Of a stretch of DNA of 35,086 bases, positions 18,745 to 27,808 are shown in pieces. The notes beneath the pieces were generated by a model that was not told the DNA's origin, did no database searches, and saw only the letters and a program-made list of their open reading frames with translations. Origin of the DNA: Chrysochromulina tobinii (taxonomy: Eukaryota > Haptophyta > Prymnesiales > Chrysochromulinaceae); assembly GCA_001275005.1 (NCBI GenBank), contig JWZX01003160.1, positions 1-35,086 on the forward strand, in the 5' to 3' direction. Position numbers and translations under genes: made by a program. Position 1 is the first letter of the stretch. Each line of letters opens with the position of its first letter.

Positions 18745-18993
18745 CTACCTCACAGGGGTGGGCTGCTCTTTATCGTGGATGTCCACTGTGCCTGGCATGT
18801 TGCCTTTGATGCGCTTGCGCATATCGAGTTGTCCACGTTTGCACTCGTAATAGGCGGTGCGAAACTCCTTGCAGCCGGATTCCTCCTTTGTCAAAGTCAT
18901 GCACTCCTTCACTGGACGGCCGTTGAGTACGAGAGGCGAGTCAGCGAGGCACTCAAGGAGTGCGTATTTCTGGTCGGCGCATGAGGAAGCCAT
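18745..18993 (-). CDS. COA5: COA5/PET191, cytochrome c oxidase assembly factor
   Basis: Small protein of 82 residues from ATG 18993. It belongs to the PET191 (COA5) family, twin Cys-motif proteins of the mitochondrial intermembrane space needed to assemble complex IV. The family signature is clear: MASSC near the start, ALLECLADSPLVLNGRPVKEC, then ESGCKEFRTAYYECKRGQLD and MRKRIKG. The five cysteines (about residues 5, 14, 30, 40, 50) are in the expected places for the twin CX9C-like helical hairpin. Length matches the family, with a short polar C-terminal extension. The gene is a single exon. It sits 3'-to-3' with the orphan gene. Confidence 0.92.
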   Translation of the reverse strand: MASSCADQKYALLECLADSPLVLNGRPVKECMTLTKEESGCKEFRTAYYECKRGQLDMRKRIKGNMPGTVDIHDKEQPTPVR

Positions 18994-19466
18994 GGCACTA
19001 TCGCCGCGACTGCGACAGTTGGAGGACAGCGTGTCAGCAACAGGGTCACGAAAATGATGCTGAGAACTTCAGGCCTTGCGCGCCTCTCTCTGCGTAGCGG
19101 CCCGCTTCGGTCGCCGACGATGCGAGATATCCGGATAACACTTCCGAGACTCATCTCCCCTACTTCCAACTTCCAACTTCTTCACAGGCTCATCTCCCCT
19201 ACTTCCAACTTCCAACTTCTTCACAGGCTGTTCACACACTATCATCAGCCCCCAGATCACGCAGGATCAGGTGTGGGGCGTTGGCCTCCATGTGTATAAC
19301 GTTTGGGGGCGTGTTGAGGAGGTAGTCGACGTCCTTCGATGCCGCGGCGACGCGTGCCGCGTGGTCTTTATTAGATTTATTTACAATTTAGGGGGGGCGG
19401 GCCAAGCCCAAGGCCGGGCGGGACCAGCGTGAAGTGTGTGACGATCACAAAGCTCAAAAGCACAAG
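18994..19466. other. Intergenic region upstream of COA5
   Basis: About 470 nt between the COA5 start and the 3' end of the ankyrin-TPR gene, both on the minus strand. It includes a perfect 39-bp tandem duplication (19150-19227) and an AT-rich patch near 19370-19390. No gene is visible. Confidence 0.5.
19150..19227. repeat. Perfect tandem duplication, 39-bp unit
   Basis: Units 19150-19188 and 19189-19227 are identical. Each runs CTCATCTCCCC...CTTCTTCACAGG and itself contains the doublet ACTTCCAACTTCCAACTT. On the plus strand each unit ends in a pyrimidine tract followed by CACAGG, like a splice acceptor, but no plus-strand gene is evident. Identity of the copies shows the duplication is recent. 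Confidence 0.9.
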
Positions 19467-21807
19467 CTAGGATGCTGTGTGAAGTGCTGTGCGAAGCAAC
19501 TCTGAGGGCTCATCTTCTTCCGCTTCTGAAGAGTTTGAATCCATACTACTTGTCAGCGGTGTATGGGGATCGACCGGGTAACCGGATGGGCGCCCCTTGT
19601 CTGTTGTCACCTGTGCATGCGCGCCCTTTGCTGCCGCGCGCCAAGCATCGGCTCGGGCAAATATAATTGGTCCGGGCGGCCCGCAGCCAGCGGCACCTAG
19701 GTGACGCGATGACACCTCGTCCTCGTCCTCTTCGCCGTCCTACGTCGAGCATGTCCCACTTGGAGTAGTCGACGGTGCCTTTGCCCCACGCGCGGCTGCC
19801 GGCCTGGGGCTTCTTTGGGTTCATCTTTGGAGGGTCGAGGGGATTCTTTGGAGGGTCGAGCATCGCCGGGTCGATCTTGTCATACATGAGCTTGCCGAGG
19901 ACCTCCTGTAGCTTACATTTGATAAGTGCGAGCGCGGCAGGCGCGAGCATCGTCGAGATCGCATCCTGCGCCGGCCCCGACTCAGCCGCGTGCGTGCTGC
20001 GCAAGTGAAGGTGCTTCCAATCGTGAAACGCGGTGTAATGGTTCACGTTCCACAGGCGCGTCTTGCCACCCAGCTGCTCTTCCCGCTCCGTGCCCTCGCC
20101 CAACACGGCGCGCCAGGGCACTTCGAGCGTCAAGTGGAAGAAAAGCGCGCGCCGCCCACCGTGGTACCGGATCGTGCACTCACCCTCGAGGATGCCGAAC
20201 ACATCGCACTTGCGACCCTCTTCGGGGTCGGGATCAAAGTCGCTCAAGCGTATGATGCCGTGGCGAGCCGTGTAACCGTTGGGTGCCGTGAAGGGTTCCT
20301 TGCGCTCAAATTGGAGACCCTTGAAGCCACGCGCGCAGTGCTGCCGCACGAACCAGATGTAGTCCTGCGTCTTGTCGCCTTGCAACGCGTAGTGGCCGTA
20401 GCCGGACTTGCTCTTCGCGTCGGAAAAGGCTCCGAGCGGGATGCCATGCTCCTCAAGCTCGCGCCGCTCCTTGCCTTCGACTTCGGCCTTTGCCTCCTGT
20501 TGAACGGATTCCACAAAGCGCTCCATCTCGGCGCCCATCTGCTTGCCCGCCTCGCCGATGGGCTTACCGCCACCCGCGTCACACAGAGCTTTGTAGGCGA
20601 GCTGAGCGTCTTGCAGCGCCCCCTCAGGGTCACACAGATGGCGCTTTGCCTGTGCACGTCGGAAGAGCGCCTTCGTGAAACAAGGGTACAACGCGCACGC
20701 ACTGTCGCACTCTGAAACCGCGTCGCGCCAGCGTCGCTGCTTGAGACGGCACGCGGCTAGGTTGCTGTGCAGCACTGCACGCGCTTTCGGCTCGGCCTCG
20801 ACCTCGTCGAGCTGCAGAGCTCTCTCGTAGAGTTCGGCGGCCTCAGTGATCTTGCCCTTGGCGAAGAGCATGTTTGCCTTCTCCTTAGCATCCGACGACG
20901 CGCGCGGCGCTGTGGCGATCGCGTTTGCCTCCGCCTCCGCCTTTGCTTTCGCGTTCGCGTCCACGTGGCGCTTCGACTCCACATCGAGCTCCTGCTGCTT
21001 GGCGGCGATCACGTCGGCGCCCTTCAGACCCACCGCCTTGACCTGCTTCGACAGCTCCGAGAGCATCTTGTCCACGCCTGGCTGCGGCGGCGGCGGCGGC
21101 GGCGACTCAATCAAAGCCGAACTTTCCTCCTCGTCCTGCTCCTCGCCCAGCTCCTCGGAGGCCTCGCCCTCCCTCGAGCAAGGCTTGCGGCCTGACGCCT
21201 TGCGCTCGAGTACCTTAGCGCACGACTCGTGACCGGCGTCTTCGGCGAGTTCGAACGCGATCTTGCCCTCGTACTCGACCAACTCATCGGCGCCCGCACC
21301 CACGAGCAGCTTGACGCACTCGATGTGGCCTTGGTGTGCCGCAAGGATGAGCGGCGTTGCGCCGTCCTTGTCGACCACGTTGAGCAGCGCGCGCGCTTGG
21401 AGAAGAAGCTCGACACACTCAACCGCGCCGTTGAGACACGCACCGTGCAAGGCAGTCGCCGCGTTGAGATTCTCCGCCTTGTCGATTGCCGCTGTTGCCT
21501 TGACCAGGAGATGGGCGCAGCCATGCCAGCCGTTCTCACATGCGATGATAAGCGGCGTCAGGCCATGCTTGCTGGTGCTATCAACGCGTGCACCGGCGCG
21601 CAGCAGCAGCTCAACGCATTGGTCGTGGCCCTCCTGACACGCGGCGTGGAGCGGCGTCATACCATCCTGATCGGCATAGTCCACAGACGGGCAGTCGAGC
21701 AGCGTGCCATCCTCCTCCTCAAGGTACCTTTGCAGCTTCGAAAGCTTGCCGTGGAAGGCAGCCGCGCTCACCTTGGGGCCGAGGGCTCGGACATGCTGCG
21801 ATTTCAT
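19467..21807 (-). CDS. Ankyrin-TPR protein with Aha1-like region and Cdc37-like motif (putative Hsp90/Hsp70 co-chaperone)
   Basis: The first ATG in frame is 21807 (MKSQHVRALGPK). The order of parts is: about five ankyrin repeats (TPLHAACQEGHDQCVELLLRAGA and following, roughly residues 40-195); an acidic linker; a three-unit TPR at about 295-400; a basic/acidic helix; a region resembling the Aha1 N-terminal domain (GILEGECTIRYHGGRRALFF, then a C-terminal helix); and VDYSKWDMLDV. The TPR carries Lys and Asn in KEKAN, Asn in LHSNLAAC and KALFR, matching the five-residue carboxylate clamp that binds the EEVD tail of Hsp90/Hsp70. VDYSKWD followed by acidic residues resembles the Cdc37 N-terminus. 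The acidic stretch DGEEDEDE appears only after dropping one G at 19739-19740, after which the frame runs to 19467. Without that change the frame ends in unrelated residues at 19546. ANK and TPR calls are firm; the Aha1 and Cdc37 calls are tentative. Confidence 0.8.
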
Positions 21808-22187
21808 GCCTCCTCCCTCTTGGCTGGTGAACGCGCTGACTCTTAATTCGTGAAGTGCGGCCCCTCCCCGCACGAAAGCCAGGACCAAGGAGGAATTCCA
21901 AAAACCCCTGTGACAAGAGCTTTATCTGAACGTGACCTGTGGACACGCGGCATGGCTTGCTGTGTGCGCGGGCAAGTGTGCCCCGATTCCCGGATGTGGC
22001 AAGCGCCCGGCCCCGGTCATCTCGCGCTGAGTCTGAGGTCTGACGTGAGTCTGACACTTCTCCCGTCCCTGTAGGAGATGGACAGCACCCACACCCCACA
22101 GCCCCTTCGCATCCTCTAGAGCTCTATCGCTCTCCTCACTCGGGAAGGCGAGGTCTTCCTCTCTCTCCCGGTCTCACTTCACAAGAT
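21808..22187. other. Intergenic region between methyltransferase and ankyrin-TPR genes
   Basis: About 380 nt, with both neighbours on the minus strand. The ankyrin-TPR frame stays open upstream to 21888 but has no ATG there, so that part is probably 5' UTR. Nothing else is recognisable. Confidence 0.5.
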
Positions 22188-23294
22188 TCACTTCACCAGA
22201 TTGAGCTTCTCGAAGACGTAGTATCCGCACATGAACTCGGCACCGTTGTTCGCGCCAAAGGCCTCGGCAACTGCAATGTAGAACATGCGGAAGCCTTCGT
22301 AAAAGTCGGAGCCGTACTTCTTGACGAAGCGCGCCTTGTTCTTCTCCTGCAGCTCGAGCCACGCGAGGCTCGTCTTCATGTAGCCGACCCCACTGATCGG
22401 CTGGACGTCAGCCAAGTACAGGTCCTTGGGTGCGAGATGGAAGTATGAGTTGAGAGCGAGGATCGAGCCGCCCGTGTAGAAGTTGCGCCCCATCCACGTG
22501 TCGGGGCTAAGCAGGTAGCTGCACGACTGGTGCAGCAGCGAGTGCACGAAGAACTTGGCACCCGGCTTTAGGCGGAGTGCAACGCCTCGCAGCAGCTCAC
22601 CGATGTTCTGTGCGTGCTCTACAGTCTCGATGGCAATGGCGGCATCGAAGAGGGGCGCACCCGCGGGCGCGACCTTCGACTTGGATGGATCGACGAAGAG
22701 CGCGTAGTCCTCGACGGACACTGTCAGGTTGGTGATGCCCCGCTCCTTGGCGCGCGCACGGATGAACTCGATCTGCGGCGGCGAGTTCGAGAAGCTGATG
22801 AAGGTGAGGTGCGGGAAGCGCGCCGCGTTGGTGAGCGAGATAGCGCCCCAGCCGCAGCCGAGCTCGAGCACACGCGCGCCGGCGGGCAGCGACGCGAGCC
22901 CCGCCTTTTCCTGGTAGATGGCGACAGTGTAATCCTCTGCCTTGCCGAGGCCGGCGGCGAACCCGTCCTTCTCCGAGCCCTCGGGCCACTCGCACGCGCT
23001 GTACTTGAGACGCGGCCCGAGGTGCAGAAGGAAGAATTCGGGATCGTTTGCGTACAGCTGCTCGTTGGTCACCTCGACCTCGGCCGTCACCGGACGCATG
23101 AAGCGCTCCTTGCGGTCCAGAATGATCTGCTGCACCACGACATCACCACTGCGCATCAGGTAGCCACAATACTTCATCCACGAGGCCACGAGGAAGCGCA
23201 AGAACCATGTGGGCATGTAAGGCTGCACATCCTTGACGAAGAGCTCTGCGAGCTCGCCGTTGAGGAGCAACCGGAGACGCGACTTGGTCGCCAT
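22188..23294 (-). CDS. SAM-dependent methyltransferase, CFA synthase / coclaurine N-methyltransferase family
   Basis: Intact single-exon protein of 368 residues from ATG 23294. It belongs to the cyclopropane-fatty-acid-synthase-like methyltransferases (CMAS fold), the eukaryotic branch of which includes coclaurine N-methyltransferase-like enzymes. An N-terminal helical segment (PTWFLRFLVASWMKYCGYLM) is followed by the family's KYSACEWPEG. The SAM-binding motif I is VLELGCGWGAISL (about residues 140-155), then FISFSNSPPQIEFIRARA, motif II VSVEDYALF and the AIAIETVEHAQNIGELL block. The C-terminus has the family's SYFHLAPKDLYLADVQPISGVGYMKTSLAWL and FYIAVAEAFGANNGAEFMCGYYVF. The substrate is unknown: an amine (N-methylation) or an unsaturated lipid are both possible. 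No signal peptide is apparent. Confidence 0.92.
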   Translation of the reverse strand: MATKSRLRLLLNGELAELFVKDVQPYMPTWFLRFLVASWMKYCGYLMRSGDVVVQQIILDRKERFMRPVTAEVEVTNEQLYANDPEFFLLHLGPRLKYSACEWPEGSEKDGFAAGLGKAEDYTVAIYQEKAGLASLPAGARVLELGCGWGAISLTNAARFPHLTFISFSNSPPQIEFIRARAKERGITNLTVSVEDYALFVDPSKSKVAPAGAPLFDAAIAIETVEHAQNIGELLRGVALRLKPGAKFFVHSLLHQSCSYLLSPDTWMGRNFYTGGSILALNSYFHLAPKDLYLADVQPISGVGYMKTSLAWLELQEKNKARFVKKYGSDFYEGFRMFYIAVAEAFGANNGAEFMCGYYVFEKLNLVK

Positions 23295-23811
23295 TGTAGA
23301 TGCCGACCGGATCCAAGTTCCTGGCGGAGGAACTGCGTTTACATGTATCTCGGGAGAACGCGATCACCTGCGGTTACTTCGAGCGCGTAAAACTCTCCCA
23401 CAACCGCGAACTATTTTCCTCACGGCGACTTCTCTCCATGTCCTTTGGTTCTTTCGGTTAGCGGTTTGTTTTCACGCGACCTATGTTTGGAAGAAACTTG
23501 GCTCCAAATCCACTTGCGCTTCGCAAAAAATGTGAGTTTGCCAATATGTCGCGGTCCTCGCTGCTCTCGTCGCTGCCGGCCTGTACGCCGGCCATCACTC
23601 ACGGCTGGCAATCGACTCTCGCTCTCTCGCTCTCTCGCTCTCTCTTTCTCTCTCTCTCTCTGGCAGGCGACGATCGCCAGAACCCCTACCCAAGTACGAT
23701 GTGTTGCCTTGGTCGGAACCCGCAGATTTTTGCTACCAACCGTCGTGGCCCAGGCGCGCCCCCGGTCCGCCCCCGATCATCAATCCCGTGCAGCATTCTG
23801 GCAAGAGCGAG
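23295..23811. other. Divergent spacer with possible first exon and (CT)n tract
   Basis: Lies between the divergent methyltransferase and ankyrin genes. ATG 23483 begins a plausible short leader (MFGRNLAPNPLALRKK) followed by a strong donor consensus, T/GTGAGT, at 23532. A CT-dinucleotide tract (about 23621-23661) ending GGCAG at 23666 looks like the matching acceptor. The join would put the ankyrin frame out of phase, so I do not include it in the gene. The ankyrin frame itself is open upstream of its first ATG (KYDVLPWSEPADFCYQPSWP), which suggests that the real N-terminus may lie here. Confidence 0.45.
23621..23661. repeat. CT-rich microsatellite
   Basis: A run of CTCTCG, TCTCTC and CTCTCT units ends just before GGCAG. 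It may serve as the polypyrimidine tract of a 5' intron of the ankyrin gene. Length polymorphism would be expected. Confidence 0.7.
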
Positions 23812-24781
23812 ATGATGGGTTCGTCCCTTCAGTCCAACGCAATCAACTCGCGCAAGGCTGGGCCGACCAGCATTGGCGGCGGACTGAAGAAGATGATGTC
23901 GGAGGGTGCGACGCGCGGTCAGAGCGAGGCAAAGCTCCTGTGCGAGTACGCCTCGAAGAAGTGCCAGAGTGAGCTCTCTCTGCTGTTGAAGTCGGGCGCC
24001 GACCCGAATGTTCTATGCAAGGTGGACTGGCAGCCGTTCGAGACGACGCCTCTGCTGGAGGCCTCCGTTGCCGGGTACAAGCGTTTGGTGCGTCTGCTGC
24101 TCGAGCATGGCGCCAAGCCGAACACTGTGGTGGGCCCGGGCTTTACGGCCATCTACAACGCTTGCATGGTGAGCTCGCACCCACCCCTCTTCCTCCACCC
24201 ACCCCGCTCCCTCCACCCACGCACCCCTCACCTTCTGCCCACCCGTCGCTATGCAGAATGGGCACTATGAGGTGGTGGCCCTCCTTCTCGAGCACGGGGC
24301 GACCGTGACGCAGCTGACGGACGAAGGCTTCTCGCCCCTCTACATCTCCGCCCAGAATGGCCATATGGACTGCGTGGTTCTTTGCCTTGGGGCAACGAGC
24401 ATGACCAAGGAGCTCGCCGATCTCGGACCGAAGGAGCTTGGGGGCGCCACAGCGCTGTACATCGCGGTGCAGAATGGGCATCCCGACTGCGTGCACCAGC
24501 TCATCAAGGCGGGTTGCGCCATTGACCCCGTCACCGAAGCGGGTTCGACGCCGTTGATGATTGCCCTGTACCTTTCAGACATTTACGCCGACAAGCCACA
24601 CATCGACTGCGCGCGGATGCTCCTCGAGGCGGGCGCCTCACTCGAGCTGAAGGACAAGTCCGGCCGGGACGCGCTCGGCTGGTGCGGCCACGACTACTCT
24701 CTGATTGACCTTGTGGTCGAGGAGCAGAAGCTGCGCGATCGCCAAAAGAAATCTGGAGAGTTTGGCCGCGGCTTCTGGTGA
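23812..24781 (+). CDS. Ankyrin-repeat protein (two exons, N-terminus uncertain)
   Basis: About 293 residues if started at ATG 23812 (MMGSSLQSNAINSRKAGPT). Exon 1 is 23812-24168 and exon 2 is 24257-24781. The 88-nt GT-AG intron is phase 0 and joins AIYNACM to NGHYEVVALLLEHGA inside a single ankyrin repeat, so the junction is secure. At least five ankyrin repeats are visible: TPLLEASVAGYKRLVRLLLEHGA, the junction repeat, SPLYISAQNGHMDCVVLC, TALYIAVQNGHPDCVHQLI and TPLMIALYLSD...CARMLLEAGA. The N-terminal region is basic and disordered. No catalytic domain is present, so a protein-binding scaffold is the likely role. The open frame continues upstream of 23812 with coding-like composition, so there may be an earlier exon. 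It is divergent from the methyltransferase gene. Confidence 0.85.
24169..24256 (+). other. 88-nt intron of the ankyrin gene
   Basis: The donor is GCATG/GTGAGC and the acceptor CTATGCAG/AATGGG. The interior is almost pure C/T with repeated CCACCC units. It shows no similarity to the NUP155/RAD54 element beyond a short chance match at the donor. Confidence 0.9.
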
Positions 24782-25318
24782 GCTGGCATGGGTGTCGCAA
24801 CTTGTTCAAAGCGCCCGCGGTCCTGCTTGAGCGGGGCAGCTCGGGCATACGTGGCCTTTGTCCATAGACTGCGGGCGGCGCATTATCATGATCGTGGTAG
24901 AACCATGGCGCCCACCATGGCGCCGAGCTGCCGCCCGTACGCTCTCGGTACGTGAACGTGAGCACGAACGCGAGTCGCGGGACGTGCGTGGTGTATGTCT
25001 GGCGTGTGTGGCATAAGTGGAGGGAAGGGGATGCGTGTGGCACCGCCTGGGTGCGACGAGCAAACGAGCGACGAAGGGACGCTCAGTGTGACCGATGTAC
25101 GGCTACATGTACGGTTGCTGACAGTGGTTCTCGGTCACGATGGGGGGACTGAGATGAGGGACTTTTGACTATTTGATGGAGGCACGACCTTTTCTGAGTT
25201 AGTTGGTGACCGAGTGTGAAGACTTGTGGGTTGTGTATTCATATGAAGAGACGTGCTCACACCTCCCTGTGGTCGCAAGCTCGCACCTCTGAGCCGACCA
25301 CTCCGACGCGTCATCCCT
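24782..25318. other. Intergenic region between ankyrin and LRR genes
   Basis: About 540 nt between two plus-strand genes. ACCATGGCGCC occurs twice in close succession (about 24903-24926). No coding region is recognisable. Confidence 0.5.
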
Positions 25319-26002
25319 ATGCATCGCTTACGTAGCAAGCTCGTCACCATGCTGCTCGTGGCGCGGTGCACGGCAAGGGACTGCACCCTATCTGGTGTGG
25401 TGGAGGGCGGGTCGGCTTGGAGCTTCAATCTCGCAGGGTGCAGCTTCGTCGATCTCTCTGCGAGCAACCTGCCCGAGGACGGTCTGCTAGCGCTGGCCGA
25501 GGTGCTAAACACCAACACGGAGCTCACTTCGCTCAGCCTCCGCCACAATTCGATGAGTGACAACGGTGTGAGGGCGCTGGCTGATGCACTCAAGATCAAC
25601 ACCGCTCTCACCGTACTGCTGCTGGGCTTCAACTCGATTGGCAACGAGGGCGCAAGGGCGCTCGCCGGAGCGCTCGAGGTGAACAGCGCGCTCACCCTGC
25701 TGGACCTCGACTCCAACGCAATAGGCGCCGAGGGTGCGAGTGCGCTCGCTGAGGCGCTCAAGGCGAACAGTGCGCTCGTCGTGCTGACCCTCGGCTCCAA
25801 CCCGCTTGATGGTGAATCCCGGCGTGCTGTCGAAACGGTGCTCGCGGTGCGTCCAGAGGAGCGAATGCAGAGGTATGCCGGAGGAGGCGCCAGAGGTATG
25901 GCTTCGCTCCATGAGGAGGTACGGCGTCGCTCCATGCTGGACGACGATGCAACCGGAGCCGACGTCGCCGGTGCAAACGCCAACGCGCGACTTGAGCTGT
26001 AA
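25319..26002 (+). CDS. Small leucine-rich-repeat protein (RNI/NLRC-like)
   Basis: About 227 residues from ATG 25319; the frame has a stop at 25244 and only a GTG before this ATG. Four consecutive 28-residue ribonuclease-inhibitor-type LRRs are visible: LTSLSLRHNSMSDNGVRALA, LTVLLLGFNSIGNEGARALA, LTLLDLDSNAIGAEGASALA and LVVLTLGSNPLDGESRRAV. A preceding NLAGCSFVDLSASNLPEDGLLALAEVL is the capping repeat. The tail is Arg/Ala-rich without a domain. There is no kinase, NACHT or membrane segment, so this is a stand-alone LRR protein or a fragment of a larger one. Such genes are multicopy in many algae and usually mediate protein binding. Role unknown. Confidence 0.8.
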   Translation: MHRLRSKLVTMLLVARCTARDCTLSGVVEGGSAWSFNLAGCSFVDLSASNLPEDGLLALAEVLNTNTELTSLSLRHNSMSDNGVRALADALKINTALTVLLLGFNSIGNEGARALAGALEVNSALTLLDLDSNAIGAEGASALAEALKANSALVVLTLGSNPLDGESRRAVETVLAVRPEERMQRYAGGGARGMASLHEEVRRRSMLDDDATGADVAGANANARLEL

Positions 26003-26312
26003 AGTGTTAACATGAGGGTATAGGTTTTACATTATTACTTTTTACGATTTTCCGCGGCTACAGCCGGTACGCAGCAGTGTCGACGGCGCTAAGTACCGCT
26101 CGTTCCGGTCCACCGGGGTCCGAGATAATTTTTTATCACACGGGTCACGGCCGCCGCGCGCCATAAAATTAGATATGACGCTCTGGCGTGGCCAGGGTGG
26201 CTCACAGACCGGACTGTCACCGCACGGGTACAGCGGCCGGAAGCGCCACGTCTCGCATCGCACGGTCGCAGGTCTGCACTGCCGTCCACCTCTCCGTCCA
26301 CCTACCGTCCAC
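26003..26312. other. Convergent intergenic region, LRR / RP2-like
   Basis: 310 nt between the 3' ends of two convergent genes. The first 60 bases are AT-rich (TTTTACATTATTACTTTTTACG), consistent with a 3' UTR. Nothing else is seen. Confidence 0.5.
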
Positions 26313-27498
26313 CTAAGCGCCCGGCAGCACCAGCGGCAGCGGATTCTCACTTGCGCCGTGGTCCTTGGTCAACAGCTCCAGTTCGACGGCCCAGCGCTCC
26401 CCAAAAGTCTCGACGGGCAATAGAGCCCAATTCGCCGGTGTGGCACCCGGAGCAAGCTCAGGCTCGTTGAAGTCATGAACGGCAAACCACTTGCAGCGGA
26501 AGGCTTCTGGGTCGATGTTGGCCTTAGCAAGGTGCACCGCCAACTTGGGGTAGGCTGCGTTCCACGGCCCGAAGCTCATGCGCGTGCTGCTCTCTATGAT
26601 GGGTTTGAGTGTGAACAGGCGTAGCACGCACTCGTCGCAGTCGCGCGTGCGTAGCTGGCGGCACACGGCGCTCAACCGAACTCCCGAGCACTCGCGCAGC
26701 ATGAGCGAGCCGTCCACAGGCCCCAAGAGCACGCGGCAGCCGTGGCAGCCGTCAATCCGTCACTTGCTGCGTCCAGTCGAGCACGTGTACCTCGCAATCG
26801 ACGAGATCGCTCAGCTCGCAGCAGCCGCCGTTGAGCTCACCAGGCTGCACCACGAGCCGCTCGGAGCGCCTATCGCTCAGCACCATACGCTGAGGTGCAT
26901 TTGGGTCGGCCAATTTGGGAGTGGCCACTGGCAGCGGCGCCACGACCGCGGCCGTGACGGCTTCATCTCCAGATGCCTGAAAGCCAGGGGGCAGCGTGTT
27001 CGGGGTGCGCACACCCCTTTTCGCGGATTGCGGCCGCGCTGGCCGAGGCCGTGCCGCCGATGCAGTTGGCATCGGAGGTGCGGGTGGTGCGGGCGGAAGC
27101 GAAGCGGCGGCGGCAGCGGCGGCGGCAGCGGCGGCCGCCGCGGCAGCCTCAGCAAGCGGGCCACCCGATGGCAAGGAGACGGAGAAAGTAGTGCTCGTCG
27201 TGCTAGTGCGGCACAGAAGCGTTGGCTCGTCGTCATCATCATCCGGCATGTAGAAGGTCGACACGAGCAGCTCGAGGAGCGTTCGCAGCGGCGCCGCTCG
27301 CTTGCGGTTGGCCAGCAGAAGCGGCTCAAGCTTTAGAAGGCGCACGATGTCTGCGCGCGACGTGAGGTCCTCATCGGCCGGTGGTCGTGCGGCGTCGAGC
27401 TCGGACAGCGCCGCTTTAAACCCTTGCCGGCTAAGGTACTCGCGCACCACGCCGAAGGCGAGCGTCTCCGTGGCTGCGTCGGCGGCCGATGGCTGCAT
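26313..27498 (-). CDS. LisH + TBCC-domain protein, RP2-like (one-base frame break)
   Basis: From ATG 27498. An N-terminal LisH-like region (AFGVVREYLSRQGFKAALSEL, about residues 15-45) is followed by a helical segment, a long poly-Ala/Pro linker and a tubulin-cofactor-C (TBCC) beta-helix domain from about residue 190. Motifs are LNGGCCELSDLVDCEVHVLD, LGPVDGSLMLRECSGV, CRQLRTRDC and KPIIESS. The tail PKLAVHLAKANID...KWFAVHDFNEPE...NWALLPVE is characteristic of RP2, the ARL3 GAP involved in ciliary trafficking. The Arg in the QLRTRDC motif corresponds to the catalytic arginine of this family. The frame is broken: QVTD is followed by TGA. Removing one G at 26757-26758 gives QVTIDGCHGCRVLLGPVDG, exactly the family pattern, so the break is either an assembly error or a recent mutation. 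Confidence 0.85.
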
Positions 27499-27808
27499 GG
27501 CCAGAGCGAGTGTGTGCCCCACGTTCGCAAGTCCGCAGAAGTCCGCGGGAAGTTTTTAACCTGTATTCACAGTCGAACTCCAATGCCCTTCTCCTCGTCT
27601 GTCGTCTACAAGTGCGCCATCCTGATCTGGCCGGAAAGACGAGCCGCCGTCCCCTGACCGTCGGCTCCCCAGGCTTCACCTGATGAGTGTGAATGGCGGG
27701 CACACCAGGCTGCTACTCCCGTCCGTGTGCTCAGCTATGTGCTCAGCACTCAGCAAAGAGACCCTCGCTAGACCCGTCGCCGACCCACCGAGTGCACCGG
27801 CATCTTGC
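27499..27808. other. Intergenic region between RAD54 3' end and RP2-like start
   Basis: 310 nt on a tandem minus-strand boundary. It must hold the RAD54 3' UTR and the RP2-like promoter. No gene or repeat is recognised. Confidence 0.5.

Noticed and set aside
24166-24178. Match of the ankyrin intron donor (CATGGTGAGC) to the reverse strand of the introner unit
   Set aside because: It is only ten bases, mostly donor consensus, and in the wrong orientation. The rest of that intron is unrelated C/T-rich sequence.
24900-24926. ACCATGGCGCC doublet as a further introner copy
   Set aside because: Only 11 bases are shared with the introner core, and there is no gene or splice context. This is probably chance in GC-rich DNA.
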